Assembly: GCA_023897205.1 (NCBI GenBank)
Contig: JAHWDD010000006.1
Span: 992,001 to 1,056,000, forward strand
Length of the DNA stretch: 64,000 nucleotides
Source of the DNA: Exophiala sp. HKRS030
Taxonomy: Eukaryota; Ascomycota; Eurotiomycetes; Chaetothyriales; Herpotrichiellaceae
Direction: 5' to 3'
The position numbers and the translations under genes were made by a program. This document shows positions 9,335-20,931 of the stretch, piece by piece. Position 1 is the first letter of the stretch, and the number at the start of each line of letters is the position of its first letter. Below the pieces are notes generated by a model, which was not told the origin of the DNA, searched no databases, and saw only the letters and a program-made list of their open reading frames with translations.

Positions 9335-12300
9335 ACTATCTGACCAGAAGAATTATCTCTGCTGCGACGTAGAGAAGATTTGTGCTAACGCATCCAGAGG
9401 CTGCTCGACCTAGCGAAGAGGTAATATGCTGCGCCCCTGTAAAAGATCTTGCAAGGATTGGACACGTCTGCCTGGTCGCAAGAATCTCTCTAAAAGCATT
9501 TATCAGCTAAACAGTCAATGCCACTTGCCCCTCCTCATAAGGCTGGATACGAGTGCGTGAGGTTGTAAAATGATGTCTAGTCGGAGGCAGTGAGTGGCTC
9601 GACCTTCCCGAAACAGCAACATTTGACGGAGTGCTACTGTAATATTCGGTATCCCAGGTCTCGCGAGTTATTGTGGTTCTTCTCTCATGTCATTCCGATT
9701 GGGCTCTTAGGACATGGCGCCTTGTCACCTGCTATGATTGTGACTTTGCTGGCTTCATGATATTTTGTGGTGGAAGTGTTCTGCCAGCGACTTTACTCAT
9801 CTGAACTCGGTAATTTCCTACGTCAATACGAAAATTGATCGAGTTCAATCCTACAAACGCAAGGCAGAAAAGCTGCTTTTGGCTACTACTCCCACGAGTG
9901 ATTGATCATGTTAACCGATTGGCTCTAATACCTAACCTTGTGGCGACCGATTGGTGCGGTCTGATCGCTGTCTCTCGAGTGCCTCTTCAGAACTTCTCAC
10001 CGGCGATTTCCCTAACACTCCTCGCTGACAAAGGGGCTATGATTCGCAGCCATCGAGACCTCCCGCATTTTCCCACCACTGTCCTGGTTGACGTGTGCTA
10101 TCATCCCCAGCTGAACCTGGGGAGGGATTGCCGCATACCTCTCACACACCACGTACGTACCCGCGACGTCTTTCCACGCCGCGTACGTGCTCTTGCTTCA
10201 AAAGGCACCATAGACATACGGCTTCAGACTAATTACAGCTCAATAGTTCTTTGTGTCTTGCAGTGGCTGACAGGCTATCTACTAAAGCCTACTGAATTGT
10301 GCTCAATAATCTTTCAACGAAGAAGCAGTATTTATTTATCAATGATTTGTATTGTTTTTGTTTTTTTGGATCTTTTGCGATTGTGCGTAACTCTTTGCGA
10401 TTGTTTTCATGAAGTTTTGCTTCTATTATTGCTCGACCTGTAGACAAATGTTCAATGTTTGTTTCGTCGACAATCACATTTTCATCTCTCTTGTTATAAA
10501 AACAACACCTTCGATTCAAAGGGTGGCATCAGATTCCTGTAAACGGATGACTCGTGCATCTACTTGGTTGAAATTCCTGAGATCTCGATACAGGATACAG
10601 GACGTCATAATATGGTTACCGTGCGCAAAAAAAAACACGTCGTCTACAAAGGACTGTGCTCATCGCGTGTGTAGGTGTGTTTTGTAGAGGTGTGTGTGCT
10701 GTCATGTCGTGCATCAATAATCAGTGACGTTCGTTACTCCTACGGACTCGGACTGGGAAACATGGCGTGGAGGTGGTCCGGGAGGTTCAAAAAGACACGA
10801 GCAACAACCACTCCGTCATGATGAGGAGTCAGGAGACTATTCGTATGAGATGGTTCATGGACGGGGGGTTCGTATCTTCGATGGCGGGATGTTGTATCAT
10901 GTTTCGCTTATCGTATCCTCCCGCTGAAGAGGTCCGAGTACGCCCTTTCACGAGGTCATCGGGGGGGGAGGGGGCACGTTGCGACCACTTGCCACGGCTC
11001 GAATCCGGGAAAATCAGGCCATATCTACTGCGACTTGGTTGTGTCTGACGTCGTTGTTGTGGTGAGGAAATGAACCATTGAAACACATATCGGTCGATGT
11101 TATGCAAGGCTGAACTTCGATCTCGATATGCACGCTCGATCTGCGTGCTCGATTGACCTGGCGGCCCCTTGGTGTGGAGTTCGCGATCACCACGATGGAA
11201 TCTCCGTGCCTTTGACGTCATTGTGTTTATATAGACATGATCAAGGTGCGAAAATCTCGTATTTTCCCGACGCGTCGAAATTAGCGTCAACATCCAACGA
11301 ACGCGTTGTTGATGACGCAGGCAAAACTGACTGAGGGTGTGTAACACACCTTGAAATTACCTTCTGTCTATTGCACGCATCCCTGGGGGTAGCATCTGTG
11401 CAATCATGTATGTTCACTTGGTTGTGGACGACACTGTCAACTATTTTCGGCGCCAAATGATGGGCTGCTGGAAATCTGGCATCGGTTCATCGAAACCCCT
11501 GAGGGAGCGTTGAAGCCTTTCCCCCCGGTTCACAGACCAAGGTAGCGATGAGCCGCTGTTATTATTATTGGGTGCAAGATTAGCGAATGGTTTTTGTAAT
11601 AATGTGGAGGCTGCAAGAGTACAAGTAATTCTCTTCGAGCCTTGCAGGGTTTTGAACAGAGTTCTGAGAGAGTTTCGTGCCAAATCCTTCGTCAGTGGAA
11701 TGGCCCACAAGCATTTGCAAACAGAAACACAAGATCATCGTAGCTTGACACCGAAAACTTATCGCTCGGAGCGGCGATGGGGTTTGGGTGATGCTCAGGC
11801 AAAGAAACTGGCAGCTCAAGAACTTGTAAATGAATGGGTATATAAGAAAGTTCTGAACAGTCTCCTGAGGTCTGGCCTGACCGAGAATGGAGAGACTTGA
11901 GGGACAGCGGCAACCATGACCTTTTGGTCTCCCGACTCTATGAGCTGTCAAAGAGGGTGGCACCGGGGGTACAGGTGGTTTTCAGGGTTCAAGAAGGATA
12001 AAAATCAATGCGCATGAGGCTCACTTAGCCCACGCTCAGGGCACACGGTGTCAAGTAACATGCTTGTGAAGCCCGGTCTCAAGCGTTCTGTCAAGTCAAA
12101 TTGACAATTGATGGCTTGAACATGGCTTAAAGCAGGGTGCTGGATCGAAGGACAGTGCGGTATGGCAGACGGGCTTTCGCCACCCAAGTGATCATAGTAT
12201 GAACAGGAGTATGTACATACAGTACTCGTATGATGGAAATGGGAATAATCCATAGCTGCTCATACTTGAAGCGAAGCCCGCTTCGCTTTTTGGATTCTGC

Positions 12301-15043
12301 TCACGTGGACAGGCGACTGTAGCGCGTTCAGTTGTTGACGCTCAGACTTGGCGACACGTCTCCCAGGCCACAAGAAGGCCGAGGGTAGACGGAAATTGTA
12401 AGCCATCCCAAGCCGATCTGCACCGCTTTCCATGTCAGAAAAGCAAATTCTCGATGTTTGAGGTCTAACTCTTCGCATCAGTACATGGGAGACGAGGTTC
12501 ATAGGTTGGTGGCCTATCAAAGTAACACCAACTTCGCTGGAGTCGCGTCGTGGATGCCGGAGCAGTGAGATACAAGAGTAGCTTCAAAGTCACACCAGGC
12601 AATTCCCCGGACTCAGGCTGTGTCGCAGTGGGCGGGGAAGATAGCCTGTAGTCGAGCTGATTTCAATTCGGAGCTTTGTAACCGCCCCTCTTCTTGATCA
12701 GCCCTAGTTATGCATCGTTGCAACACCATTACGCGAGGAAGAGGAGGAGGTGTGTTGTTTTCATCGCGATCTCGATCCCACGCGTTGTGCTTGCGGTCAG
12801 AGATAACCATGTGAGTTCATCATTGACGGAAACAGGGATCGGGGAGTTCAGAATTTGATCTCATGACGTCTCATCGGTGTTGGTGTGCCGGTAACTGCAA
12901 CAGAAGAGGGATTGAGTTTGGATTGTGTCTTTCAGACCGACCCAGCACAAGGGCTGGAGAGGTAAAGCCTCACCCGCCATGAACAATCCAGGCTAGTGAA
13001 ACGAAGCTGGTGATAAGAAGGACCCGTTCAAGACTTGCGAATTTGAGTCAATCCGGTCTTGGCCGTAGCTAGGTATCCTCATGCTGGACAAGGGCTTTTC
13101 ATCCGCGGTTTGACTCTGTGCCTAAAAGGTCAATGAAGCTCTAGAGATGAAGTTGACTAGCACGGTCACACCGACTGGCCGTGGGCTAAACCTGTCACAA
13201 GCGAGACGATGAAGCAGCTAAGGCCTTAAACCATGCTGAATTCGACGGCCCCGCGTGAGGAAGTGCTGATAAGACGAGTTTAATCGCGCCATTTCTTGAC
13301 CCAAACATGCATGTCCTTCTGTTCGCTGCATGTGATGGGAAGCAGTGGCGGCTGTCCAGCTTCAACAACTATTTGACGCCTCAAAGTCTTTGGAATGGAA
13401 GAGGCTTTCAAGTCGAGCCCAGAATGTCCCCAGAATAGATGATAGAAGGTGTCTAGACTTGCACAAGCCTTGTGCTTGGAGCATTCCAAGCGCTATGTGA
13501 TTTCCGCACGCGCTGACATTCGGCGTGCAATGCACCTGTTCGGGAGGAGTTGTCGACAGCGGGATGATGACATAGCAAGCGCCTCACCAGGACTCCTAAG
13601 AGAAAGCTGACTTGTTTGACATCCAAAGTGGCATTTGTGATAGGCAGAATGAAATCGGTTATCGCACAGGGCAACCTCGTGCCATGGCGTAAGAACCCTG
13701 TCAAGTACGGAGCCATCCTAGAGCTGGCCTTCAGCTGCACTGTCAACTGGACAAGGTCTTTTAGTCTACCCAAAAGAGGCTTTTTAACACATCTCCACCT
13801 TGTTTGTGATCAGCTGTGATCAAATGGGCGGCTGTTAGAGGCGCCTCGGATAGACGAGCAGAGGATTTTCGATCGAGATCATTGCGGTCACAATAGAGCC
13901 CGCTCGTACCTGTGGATCAACGGATGATCAGAAGATCACACAAGCAGGGCCAAAGTAATAACACCAGTATCAGCAATGACATAGGTGGACATTCGGTGCA
14001 CACGCAGCATGGCCTGGTTTGGGTCTTGAGTGGTCGGCATGGTTGCTTCATGAAACGAGACTTGGAAGAAGTCGGCTGCGTGCGTTGCCCGTGTTTCTGA
14101 ACTACCGGCGGGGGCCAGCGAAAAACTAGCCTTACCACATCCATGATTAGTGGGGAGCTCTAGGCCGTGGAGAGCCTGGCAATGGTACCTGTAAGGCTCG
14201 TGGTTGTAGGTAAGGAACGCGCCCCGACCAGCGGCTGCCGTACAGTATGTGCTTATGGGCTTTGTTAGGTGGTAGCGCTCGGGTACTTGAGGGGGGATTC
14301 CTGGCTCTGGGTTCTGGATATCTCTCTACCATTTTTATTGCCCTCTGGTCTGTGTGACGGTCATAGCAGTTACCGTGCGACCATTCTCGCTGGACCGTTA
14401 ATACTACCCCCATCACATATTCGTACAGATCCCACTCGCATAGCAATAGCAGCTGTCAGAAAAAAGAAGTGACCCATTCCCGGTTCCTTCTGGATTCGCA
14501 GCCAAGGCTCCGCATTGCATCGCTTGCTCCTCCATCGCTCCTCACCAACCCCAATGCTGCCCAGCAACAACTTGGGCCTTCACCTGCAGTCTGCTTAAAA
14601 CTCTCATAGTCCCTCCTCCTCCCTTCCATAAGCCACCGAGCTGCAGGTCAGGGCTTCTTCTTTATCGAACATTCTTGCTGGCTGTCAAGGGAAGAACGTC
14701 CACCTGCTTACTGGTGGTCTGTCTTACTTGACTTGACCGTTTTCAACTACACCTCCTCTCTGCTACCGCACGCCCGGTACCGCCAGCACCACCACCACGA
14801 CACCGTCGTTGCTTCACTGACCTGTTGCACGGGAACATGAGCATATGAACCCTACTCGACCTACGTGTGGAAGCCATCTGCCCTGACGACTGCGAACGAG
14901 GCGTTCTTAATTCTAAATTTCCTTGACGACTTGTGGAACTTTGCTTGGACGAGACTAGAACCTGCATCATACCCCAGTACAATTCAAGTGGTACCATGAT
15001 TGTGTAAGAGAGGGCAAGAGATCAGAGAGGCTTGTTCGGCATC
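9335..15043. other. Long gene-poor interval upstream of cdc25
   Basis: I see no convincing gene in 5.7 kb. The longest frames (9835-10443 plus, 10829-11347 minus, 11580-11963 minus) lack ATG-led conserved domains and look like chance. No tRNA, rRNA or transposase motif was recognised. The right end from roughly 14.5 kb is pyrimidine-rich and probably holds the Cdc25 promoter and a long 5' leader. A short inverted repeat sits at 10150-10189. Confidence 0.5.
14837..15007 (+). promoter_or_regulatory. Three upstream ORFs in the Cdc25 leader
   Basis: Three short ATG-led frames precede the Cdc25 start: 14837-14848 (three codons), 14845-14886 (13 codons, overlapping the first) and 14996-15007 (three codons, MIV). 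The last stops 36 nt before the Cdc25 ATG at 15044. If transcribed in the leader they would limit ribosome access to the main start. The transcript start is not known. Confidence 0.5.
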
Positions 15044-16841
15044 ATGATTGAGGCTTCTTCACCGTTGGCGGCCATGCAGCCTCCAGCATTCCTGGGCCAT
15101 TGTGGCTTTAGACCCGATGGCTCTTCCTCATACGCTTCTTTGGCCGCGACATCTTTCGCCAACAACAGCTTCAATTTCAAGGACTTGTCAATGAAGAGAT
15201 CCCATATAGACTATTTCAACTTGAAGCCTGTCCGGGGTTCTTCACCAACTGCTAGCCTTGCTGCTGACCTGTCCCAAAATTTCCATATTGATCAAAGGTA
15301 TGCCAACGTTATGAAACAAAGATACACTAAAGCTGATACTGATCGTTCTCTAGCCCTCAGTTGCCAACGCCGCGGAGGGCACTGTTCCCCAATACCAGCA
15401 TCTTTGCAGGGCAAGATGGGCACTGTAAGCAGACGTTCAAGACTTTCGCTTGCCCGTCAGACTGACACATCCAGTAAATCTCACCACACCTCCTATTCCT
15501 TCGTCCTCACCTGGAGGTCAGGACGCAATGGATATGGATATGTCACCTCTGCCGCACAAGGTACCCTTCGGAGCGGTAGAAATCCAACTTCAATCCCCCA
15601 CGCCAGAGCCTACACCCATGGATTCACCGGTGTTCTCCATTCCCTCTTCAACCTCTCTTGACTCACCATCAGATGTTCTCCCTGTGCCTCAGGAACGACG
15701 AAGATCGGGTCCATTGAGACCGTCGCTGTCGAGAGCGAAGGGTTTTAGTACCGGCTCATTACCTCAACGACCTGCACCCGAGAGTCAGGCTCCACCCTTT
15801 CGATTCACCGACTACATGAATAATAAGCCAGCGACCTCTTCCTCCTTGTCTCTCTCTGAAATCTTTGCCGATTCGCCAATTCAAGAGAAGTCAGCGTCTC
15901 GGTTCCCCCCTCCTGCCTTCGCGGCTCCACGGCCTCGCTTTGGCGTCTGTGCTGGAACTTCTCGCACTGGGTCTCCCATCGGAGGGCATGTGAGGAAAGG
16001 CTCAAATCCTTCTGTGCGCCCTCGCAAGCAGTTCCGCCGGTCACTGAGTATGTTTGAGCATCCTGAGGATGTCATGAAGCGTGAAAAGGAACGAATGAGC
16101 CCGCCCCCTCCTTTATTGCCGTCCATCATGGACAACGAAGCTCCTCATGTACCTCAACTTCCTCATTTCATCCCTGACGGCGAAGCTGGTGCCCTACCAC
16201 GCATCACCAAGGAAACCATGATTGAAGTCCTGGATGGTCGTTTCAACCATTCGTATGAGAAGCTTGTCGTCATCGACTGCAGATTTGAATACGAATACAA
16301 CGGCGGCCACATCGAAGGTGCCGTAAACTTCAACGACAAAGAACAACTCTCATCTCAGCTCTTCGACGTTGAACCAACCAAGAAGGCATTGCTAATCTTC
16401 CACTGCGAATATTCAGCTCACCGTGCACCACTCATGGCTAAATTCATCCGCAACAGAGATCGCACTGTCAATGCAGACTGCTATCCTATTTTGACCTATC
16501 CCGAGGTATATATCTTAGACGGGGGCTATAGTACATTCTTTAAGGACTACCGGTCTCGGTGTTTCCCGCAGAACTATGTTGAAATGGATGCCAAAGAACA
16601 CGTTCTTGATTGTGAACGTGGTCTCGGGAAGGTGAAACAACGATCCAAACTGGTTCGAGCTCAGACCTTTGCCTTTGGCCAACATTCCCCTTCGGTTGAC
16701 TCTAGTCCTACAGCTATGGGTCGAAGTCGACTCGACAGCGATATGGATCTGGATATGAATGTGGAATTCACCCCTGTCGCCGGACCACGCATGAATCTAG
16801 GGGCTCTCCGTGGAATGAACCATCGCATGGCTTCCTATTAG
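15044..16841 (+). CDS. cdc25: M-phase inducer phosphatase Cdc25
   Basis: Dual-specificity phosphatase that activates Cdk1 at mitotic entry (NimT of Aspergillus, Mih1 of budding yeast). Exons 15044-15297, 15354-15424 and 15475-16841 give 563 residues; the introns are 56 and 50 nt. The N-terminal 250 residues are Ser/Pro-rich with many SP and TP sites, as expected for a regulated, phosphorylated region. The rhodanese-like catalytic domain covers about residues 340-500. It contains VIDCRFEYEYNGGHIEGA and the active loop IFHCEYSAHRAP, with Cys419 and the C-x5-R arrangement, followed by YPEVYILDGGY and FKDYRSRCFPQNYVEM. I chose the ATG at 15044 because the frame further upstream has only non-ATG starts. 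The first exon is short on conserved sequence, so its splice sites rest mainly on frame and splice signals. Confidence 0.93.
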
Positions 16842-18105
16842 CGGCTGTTTTTATTTTCTTCCGACATCAATTGCGTTCTAGCCTGGCGTTGGGAGCGTCA
16901 TCATTGTACCATTTTTCTGGCATAGGATGTTATTCATCCTCTTAGCGATGGGGTTCTCAGAGCTCCGGAGACAGTCATCCCTGTGAGACACAACTGGTCT
17001 CTGGCTCACCTGCCTGTTACTCCTTGTAACTCATCGAATCAGCCAACCTCTCTGCAACTTTACTTGTCCTTACAGCCATTTCTTCGGCACCATTCCTTTT
17101 CCTTCTCTTCATTACGAACGATCGACTTTGATGACAACAGTTCATCTACTTTGATTCCGATACGGAGAAGCCACACATTGATTGGCAACGAAACTACGAA
17201 TAATCCAAACGCTCAAGTGTATTCTTCACACCCCTACCTCATCTTCTCCAACGTAAATGGTCGGCATTTCCACGTAAATGGTCGGCATTTCCAATGTTTT
17301 GGAACCAGGAACACCTTTACTTTTCAAAGCATACAATATCGGCTCGGGTTTCATCTTGGAGTTCGAGCTTGATCCTGCATTCTTCTTCTCAGCCATTAGC
17401 GAAATGTTTACATATACCCACTGGCGCGATCGGTATAGTGTTCGCAGGCGGCCTCGTCTCTTGGAGGGCCGTGATTTTGATCAAGGCGGTATTGAAGAAA
17501 AGCAAATACCGAATAAAAGGTATCGTTGCTGGGCGAAAGAGGCTCTGACGGCGCGTTCGACCCGTTACCATGCCTTCTTCGTATGTACAATGCTAGTCTA
17601 TTTTTGACGGGTCATCATGCACAGAATTTTTGTGACTTGGCGGGTAGGTGGGCATTGTTATTGATATGAGCGAGCATTGGACCAGGCACAGCTAGCTAGA
17701 TAAAGCATTGTTTTCATGGCGTTCCATCTGGAGGCCTTGGAGGCATCAGCATTGGGGAATTGAATTCCAATTTCACACGTCTCTTTTTCTCTATCATGTC
17801 GCCTCGTGTTTGTAGTTCTTCCGCACCGTCGACGATTACAACGTCATGTATTCGGAAGATACAACATTGTTCCTTTTTGGACGAAGAAAGAGAAAATATT
17901 CTGTGCCTCTGCCAACAGAAGTACAACACGAACATAACGGACGGCGCATGTTCTCAGGAAACCCTGCTAGGGTAAGTAAAGAGGCAGTAGCTCTTCTGAT
18001 GCGTCTGCGCCCTGCATTTTCGTTCCCCCAATGTCTAACAATGACTATTGCACATTTCTCGAAGAATTTCCCTCGTTGAACCCCCCCGGCGCTGTCTGCT
18101 TACTA
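16842..18105. other. Convergent intergenic region
   Basis: This 1.26-kb gap lies between the Cdc25 stop and the stop of the Rec114-like gene. It has several short frames, including 16983-17372, none with recognisable protein features. It contains a near-perfect direct repeat of a 17-base segment around 17256-17291. No RNA gene is recognised. Confidence 0.5.
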
Positions 18106-20373
18106 CTACATGTTTGCGATCTTCCCCATGAGGATTTCCGTCTCCCACATGGCGCTCAGATCCCGGCATAGGCTGAGGAAGGACGGTTGCATGATCAGGC
18201 TGGCCAGGTGGGACCGGAGGACGCTTCTGCGCTGTGCGGGAGGGAGCCGGGACCAGTCGTCGATTTCGGCCAGAGCCTGTGCCGACGTCGGGTCGGCGAA
18301 GAGGAACTCTCCGGCCAAGGTGTCGTCGTGGTTCACTGCTCGGTCAGCGGGCGCAGCAGTCCCGGCAGGTTCGGGTTCAGCTCTAGGGTTGTTGTTGTTG
18401 TTTGTTGGGTGATTATTCGTGCTTGTGGTTGAGGAGGCCATGGCCATGTTGACATTGGTGTCGAGCCCGAGATTTCCAAGGTGATCGATAGGTGGTGGTG
18501 GTGGTCCTTGTGGGTCGTCTGCTGCGGTGTTGGTGGTATTGTCGACGGCATTCCGTATAACCATGGGCTCGAGGTGCGGCACGGATGGAGAGGCAGGTGT
18601 ACATACGTCGATGATCTGGTCGGCGGGTGTGCATGGATAGGTGTCACGGTCACGAATGCGCTCGCCCTCGTCGTTGGCAAGTGTGTCGGCAGCGGCAATA
18701 GTAGTGGTTTGAGGTCGAGTAGTGCCTGTTTGTATCTCTAGCGTCGACAACACTCGAGAGGCCGATCGTAAAGTGTGTCGTCGTGATGGACTGCCGAGGG
18801 AAAGACTTGGGCAGCGGCCAGTGTCGTCATGTGCTGGATTTGCAGACTCTGGAACTTCGGCACCATTTGACTTTGGCACTGGTAGAGGGGTTTGTGGTGG
18901 ATTGTTGGCCTTATCGTTTTGAGCACTCGTGATGCTCATAGCGCGGGTCAAACGACGTGTGATGATCGGTTCTGGCTGTTTGAGTAGTTCTTCGACGGTC
19001 GGGACTGGGCGATCGCCCTCTGCTGTGCGTCTGGAGGCTGTTTTCTTGCTCTTGGCAGGTGCTCGTGGTTTCTTTGCACCCGCAGCCTCCGTGGTACTCT
19101 TCGGGGCGACGCGCTTGCGTTTGCCTGTGACTCTGGGAGACGGTGGGGGAATTGCCTCGTTCCGCGTTGAATTCGATGTTGTTGTTGGTACCGCGGAGGT
19201 TCTGGGTTGGTCGTCAGAAACGTTGGCCTGGGGAATCGCTGCGGAGTGAACCTGATTGGGTAATGTAGACACGCTGGGAAAAGGTAGGTTTCTTCTCGGT
19301 GGTAGACCCAAGTTGAATTCGTGGTCAACGGTCGAGCCTCGAGGAGCATTGGCGTAGTTGTTCTTGCCTTGTGGTCGTGCAGTCGGCAGCAAATTGTCCA
19401 TGTCTTGACGGCCGCGCGGGTTGTGTATCCCGGGTCGGTCTCTGTTATTTACGAGCGTAGTGGCCGTGCTCAGTGATCCGTGTGAATGAGGTCCTGCGGG
19501 CTGTCGCCTATGGCTCAGGCTAGGCAACAATTGGTCATGAAGGGATGTTGGCTTTGATGGGTCGCATTGTGGGTTTCCGAGTGCTGACGCGGCGAACGTT
19601 GGAGGAGCCATAGACACTTGAGCCGAAAGGGATGGACAAGAAATTCGATTAGACGTATTCGTAACACTCACAGAGTTATGTTGTTGCTCGTAAGTCGTCG
19701 AGGCATTGCTAGAGAAGCCTCTCTGAGAAGCAGAATCATGTGGTGTTAGCTGGTTTGCTGAAGCTGCATGATGTGGCTTCGGTTGGGTAGGAAATGAGCC
19801 CGAAGCAACAGTAGGAACGTTTGCACGAGACAGCATCTTCATGGCTTCATCGTAGTCCTCATCACATGTGAATTTGACCTGAAAGCGTCGAAACTGCCGC
19901 TATAGTGAGCAGAGAAGGCTTGAGAGACAAGAGTTCATCACCTGGCCATTTGCCATAGGGTACTTGAATGCGATGTGTGGCACTTTGACGAGTACGACGA
20001 CTGCAGGTATTTGAGCATTGTGTATCATGTTGGACGATTGGGTCATGGAGCGATTCAGTTCGGCCGCGAGCACGTTCAGATCCAGTTCTTCCTGTCAGCG
20101 TATGAGTTTTGAGAATCAGATCGAAGGACCAAAAATTAGTCTGGGTGCAAATACCATGATTTCGGGATCCTGCAAGACTTTGAGCTTTTGCCTGTCTTCA
20201 AAGCAGCCATCTTCAACCCGTACTGAGCTCGTTTCGAAGACAGCAAAAAGCCTGTTATTAGCGGATATATGAATCCATGGTATTGGAGCAACATTTTCAG
20301 CTGAAACTGTAGCATAAGAAAACTTGGACAGCGGAAGACACACAGGAGATTGGGAGAGCATTTGAGAAGGCAT
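18106..20373 (-). CDS. Rec114-like meiotic recombination protein (tentative)
   Basis: Protein of 713 residues from exons 20373-20155, 20091-19942 and 19878-18106 (minus strand, transcript order), with two 63-nt introns that keep frame. Residues 10-145 are ordered: LPLSKFSYA, then PWIHISANNRLFAVFE, then VKFTCDEDYDEAMKMLSRA. This strand-rich block ending in a helix resembles the PH-like N-terminal domain of Rec114, a partner of the Spo11 break machinery. The middle 480 residues are low complexity (Ser, Thr, Pro, Asn) with basic stretches. The last 55 residues form predicted helices (PPAQRRSVLRSHLASLIM, CRDLSAMWETEILMGKI), in the position where Rec114 binds its partners. The family assignment is inference from pattern. 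What is certain is a two-domain, mostly disordered protein. It diverges from rsc9. Confidence 0.55.
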
Positions 20374-20931
20374 TCTAGATAAGCAGAGCAATTCAGAACA
20401 AGGACGAAATCAAAGATGTATGCTTCAAAAAAACTACAAAGACAATGGTGGCAGAGGAGGAGGAGATTGATAACAGTATCACTTTGTACAGTGTCGCAAG
20501 AGTAGAAGAGAATTGCAAACCTTGATGATACTCGTAGAGACCAAATATCTGGAGAACAACTTAGTAAGAAGTCTGGAGAGGGATAGTTAGCGTACTCGTA
20601 CACTAGAGCAGACTAGCGAGCTCATACTAGGCAACTTAGCCGGAAAGAAACTCCGCGCGGATCAAGCCGCAAAGTGCGCGACTGAGTGCAAAGTGTATGT
20701 TAAAGAAACGTTGGAAGCCACAATTCACCTGTCCAACCCTCGTCAGAATACCCCGTCTCGTTTGGGAGAGTAGCCATCAAGGGTCAAAGCCCTCTCTACT
20801 CCCTGCTACTTCATACCAAGAAACCTCGCCCAGAACGCGTCCCGAAATGAGCGCAGCCGGCGTTGGCAACAAACTCGCACCCCGATAAACCCTTAACTCG
20901 CATAGCATCGACACCGCAAGCCGGCGCAACC
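20374..20931. promoter_or_regulatory. Divergent promoter, Rec114-like / rsc9
   Basis: This 558-bp region between two start codons must hold promoters and leaders for both genes. Antisense frames such as 20136-20603 are shadows of the Rec114-like first exon. No other feature is seen. Confidence 0.5.

Noticed and set aside
9835..10443. 202-residue plus-strand ORF
   Set aside because: It starts at a non-ATG codon, has no recognisable domain and ends in a low-complexity Leu run.
10289..10519. Lys-rich 76-residue minus-strand ORF that looked like a transposase or gag fragment
   Set aside because: It is AT-rich, short and without a conserved motif, so it is probably chance.
10990..11010. tRNA T-loop-like text (GGCTCGAATCC)
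   Set aside because: No A box or acceptor-stem pairing is found upstream, so it does not form a tRNA.
10829..11347. 172-residue minus-strand ORF
   Set aside because: No conserved domain, an Arg/Ser-rich composition and no supporting splice partners.
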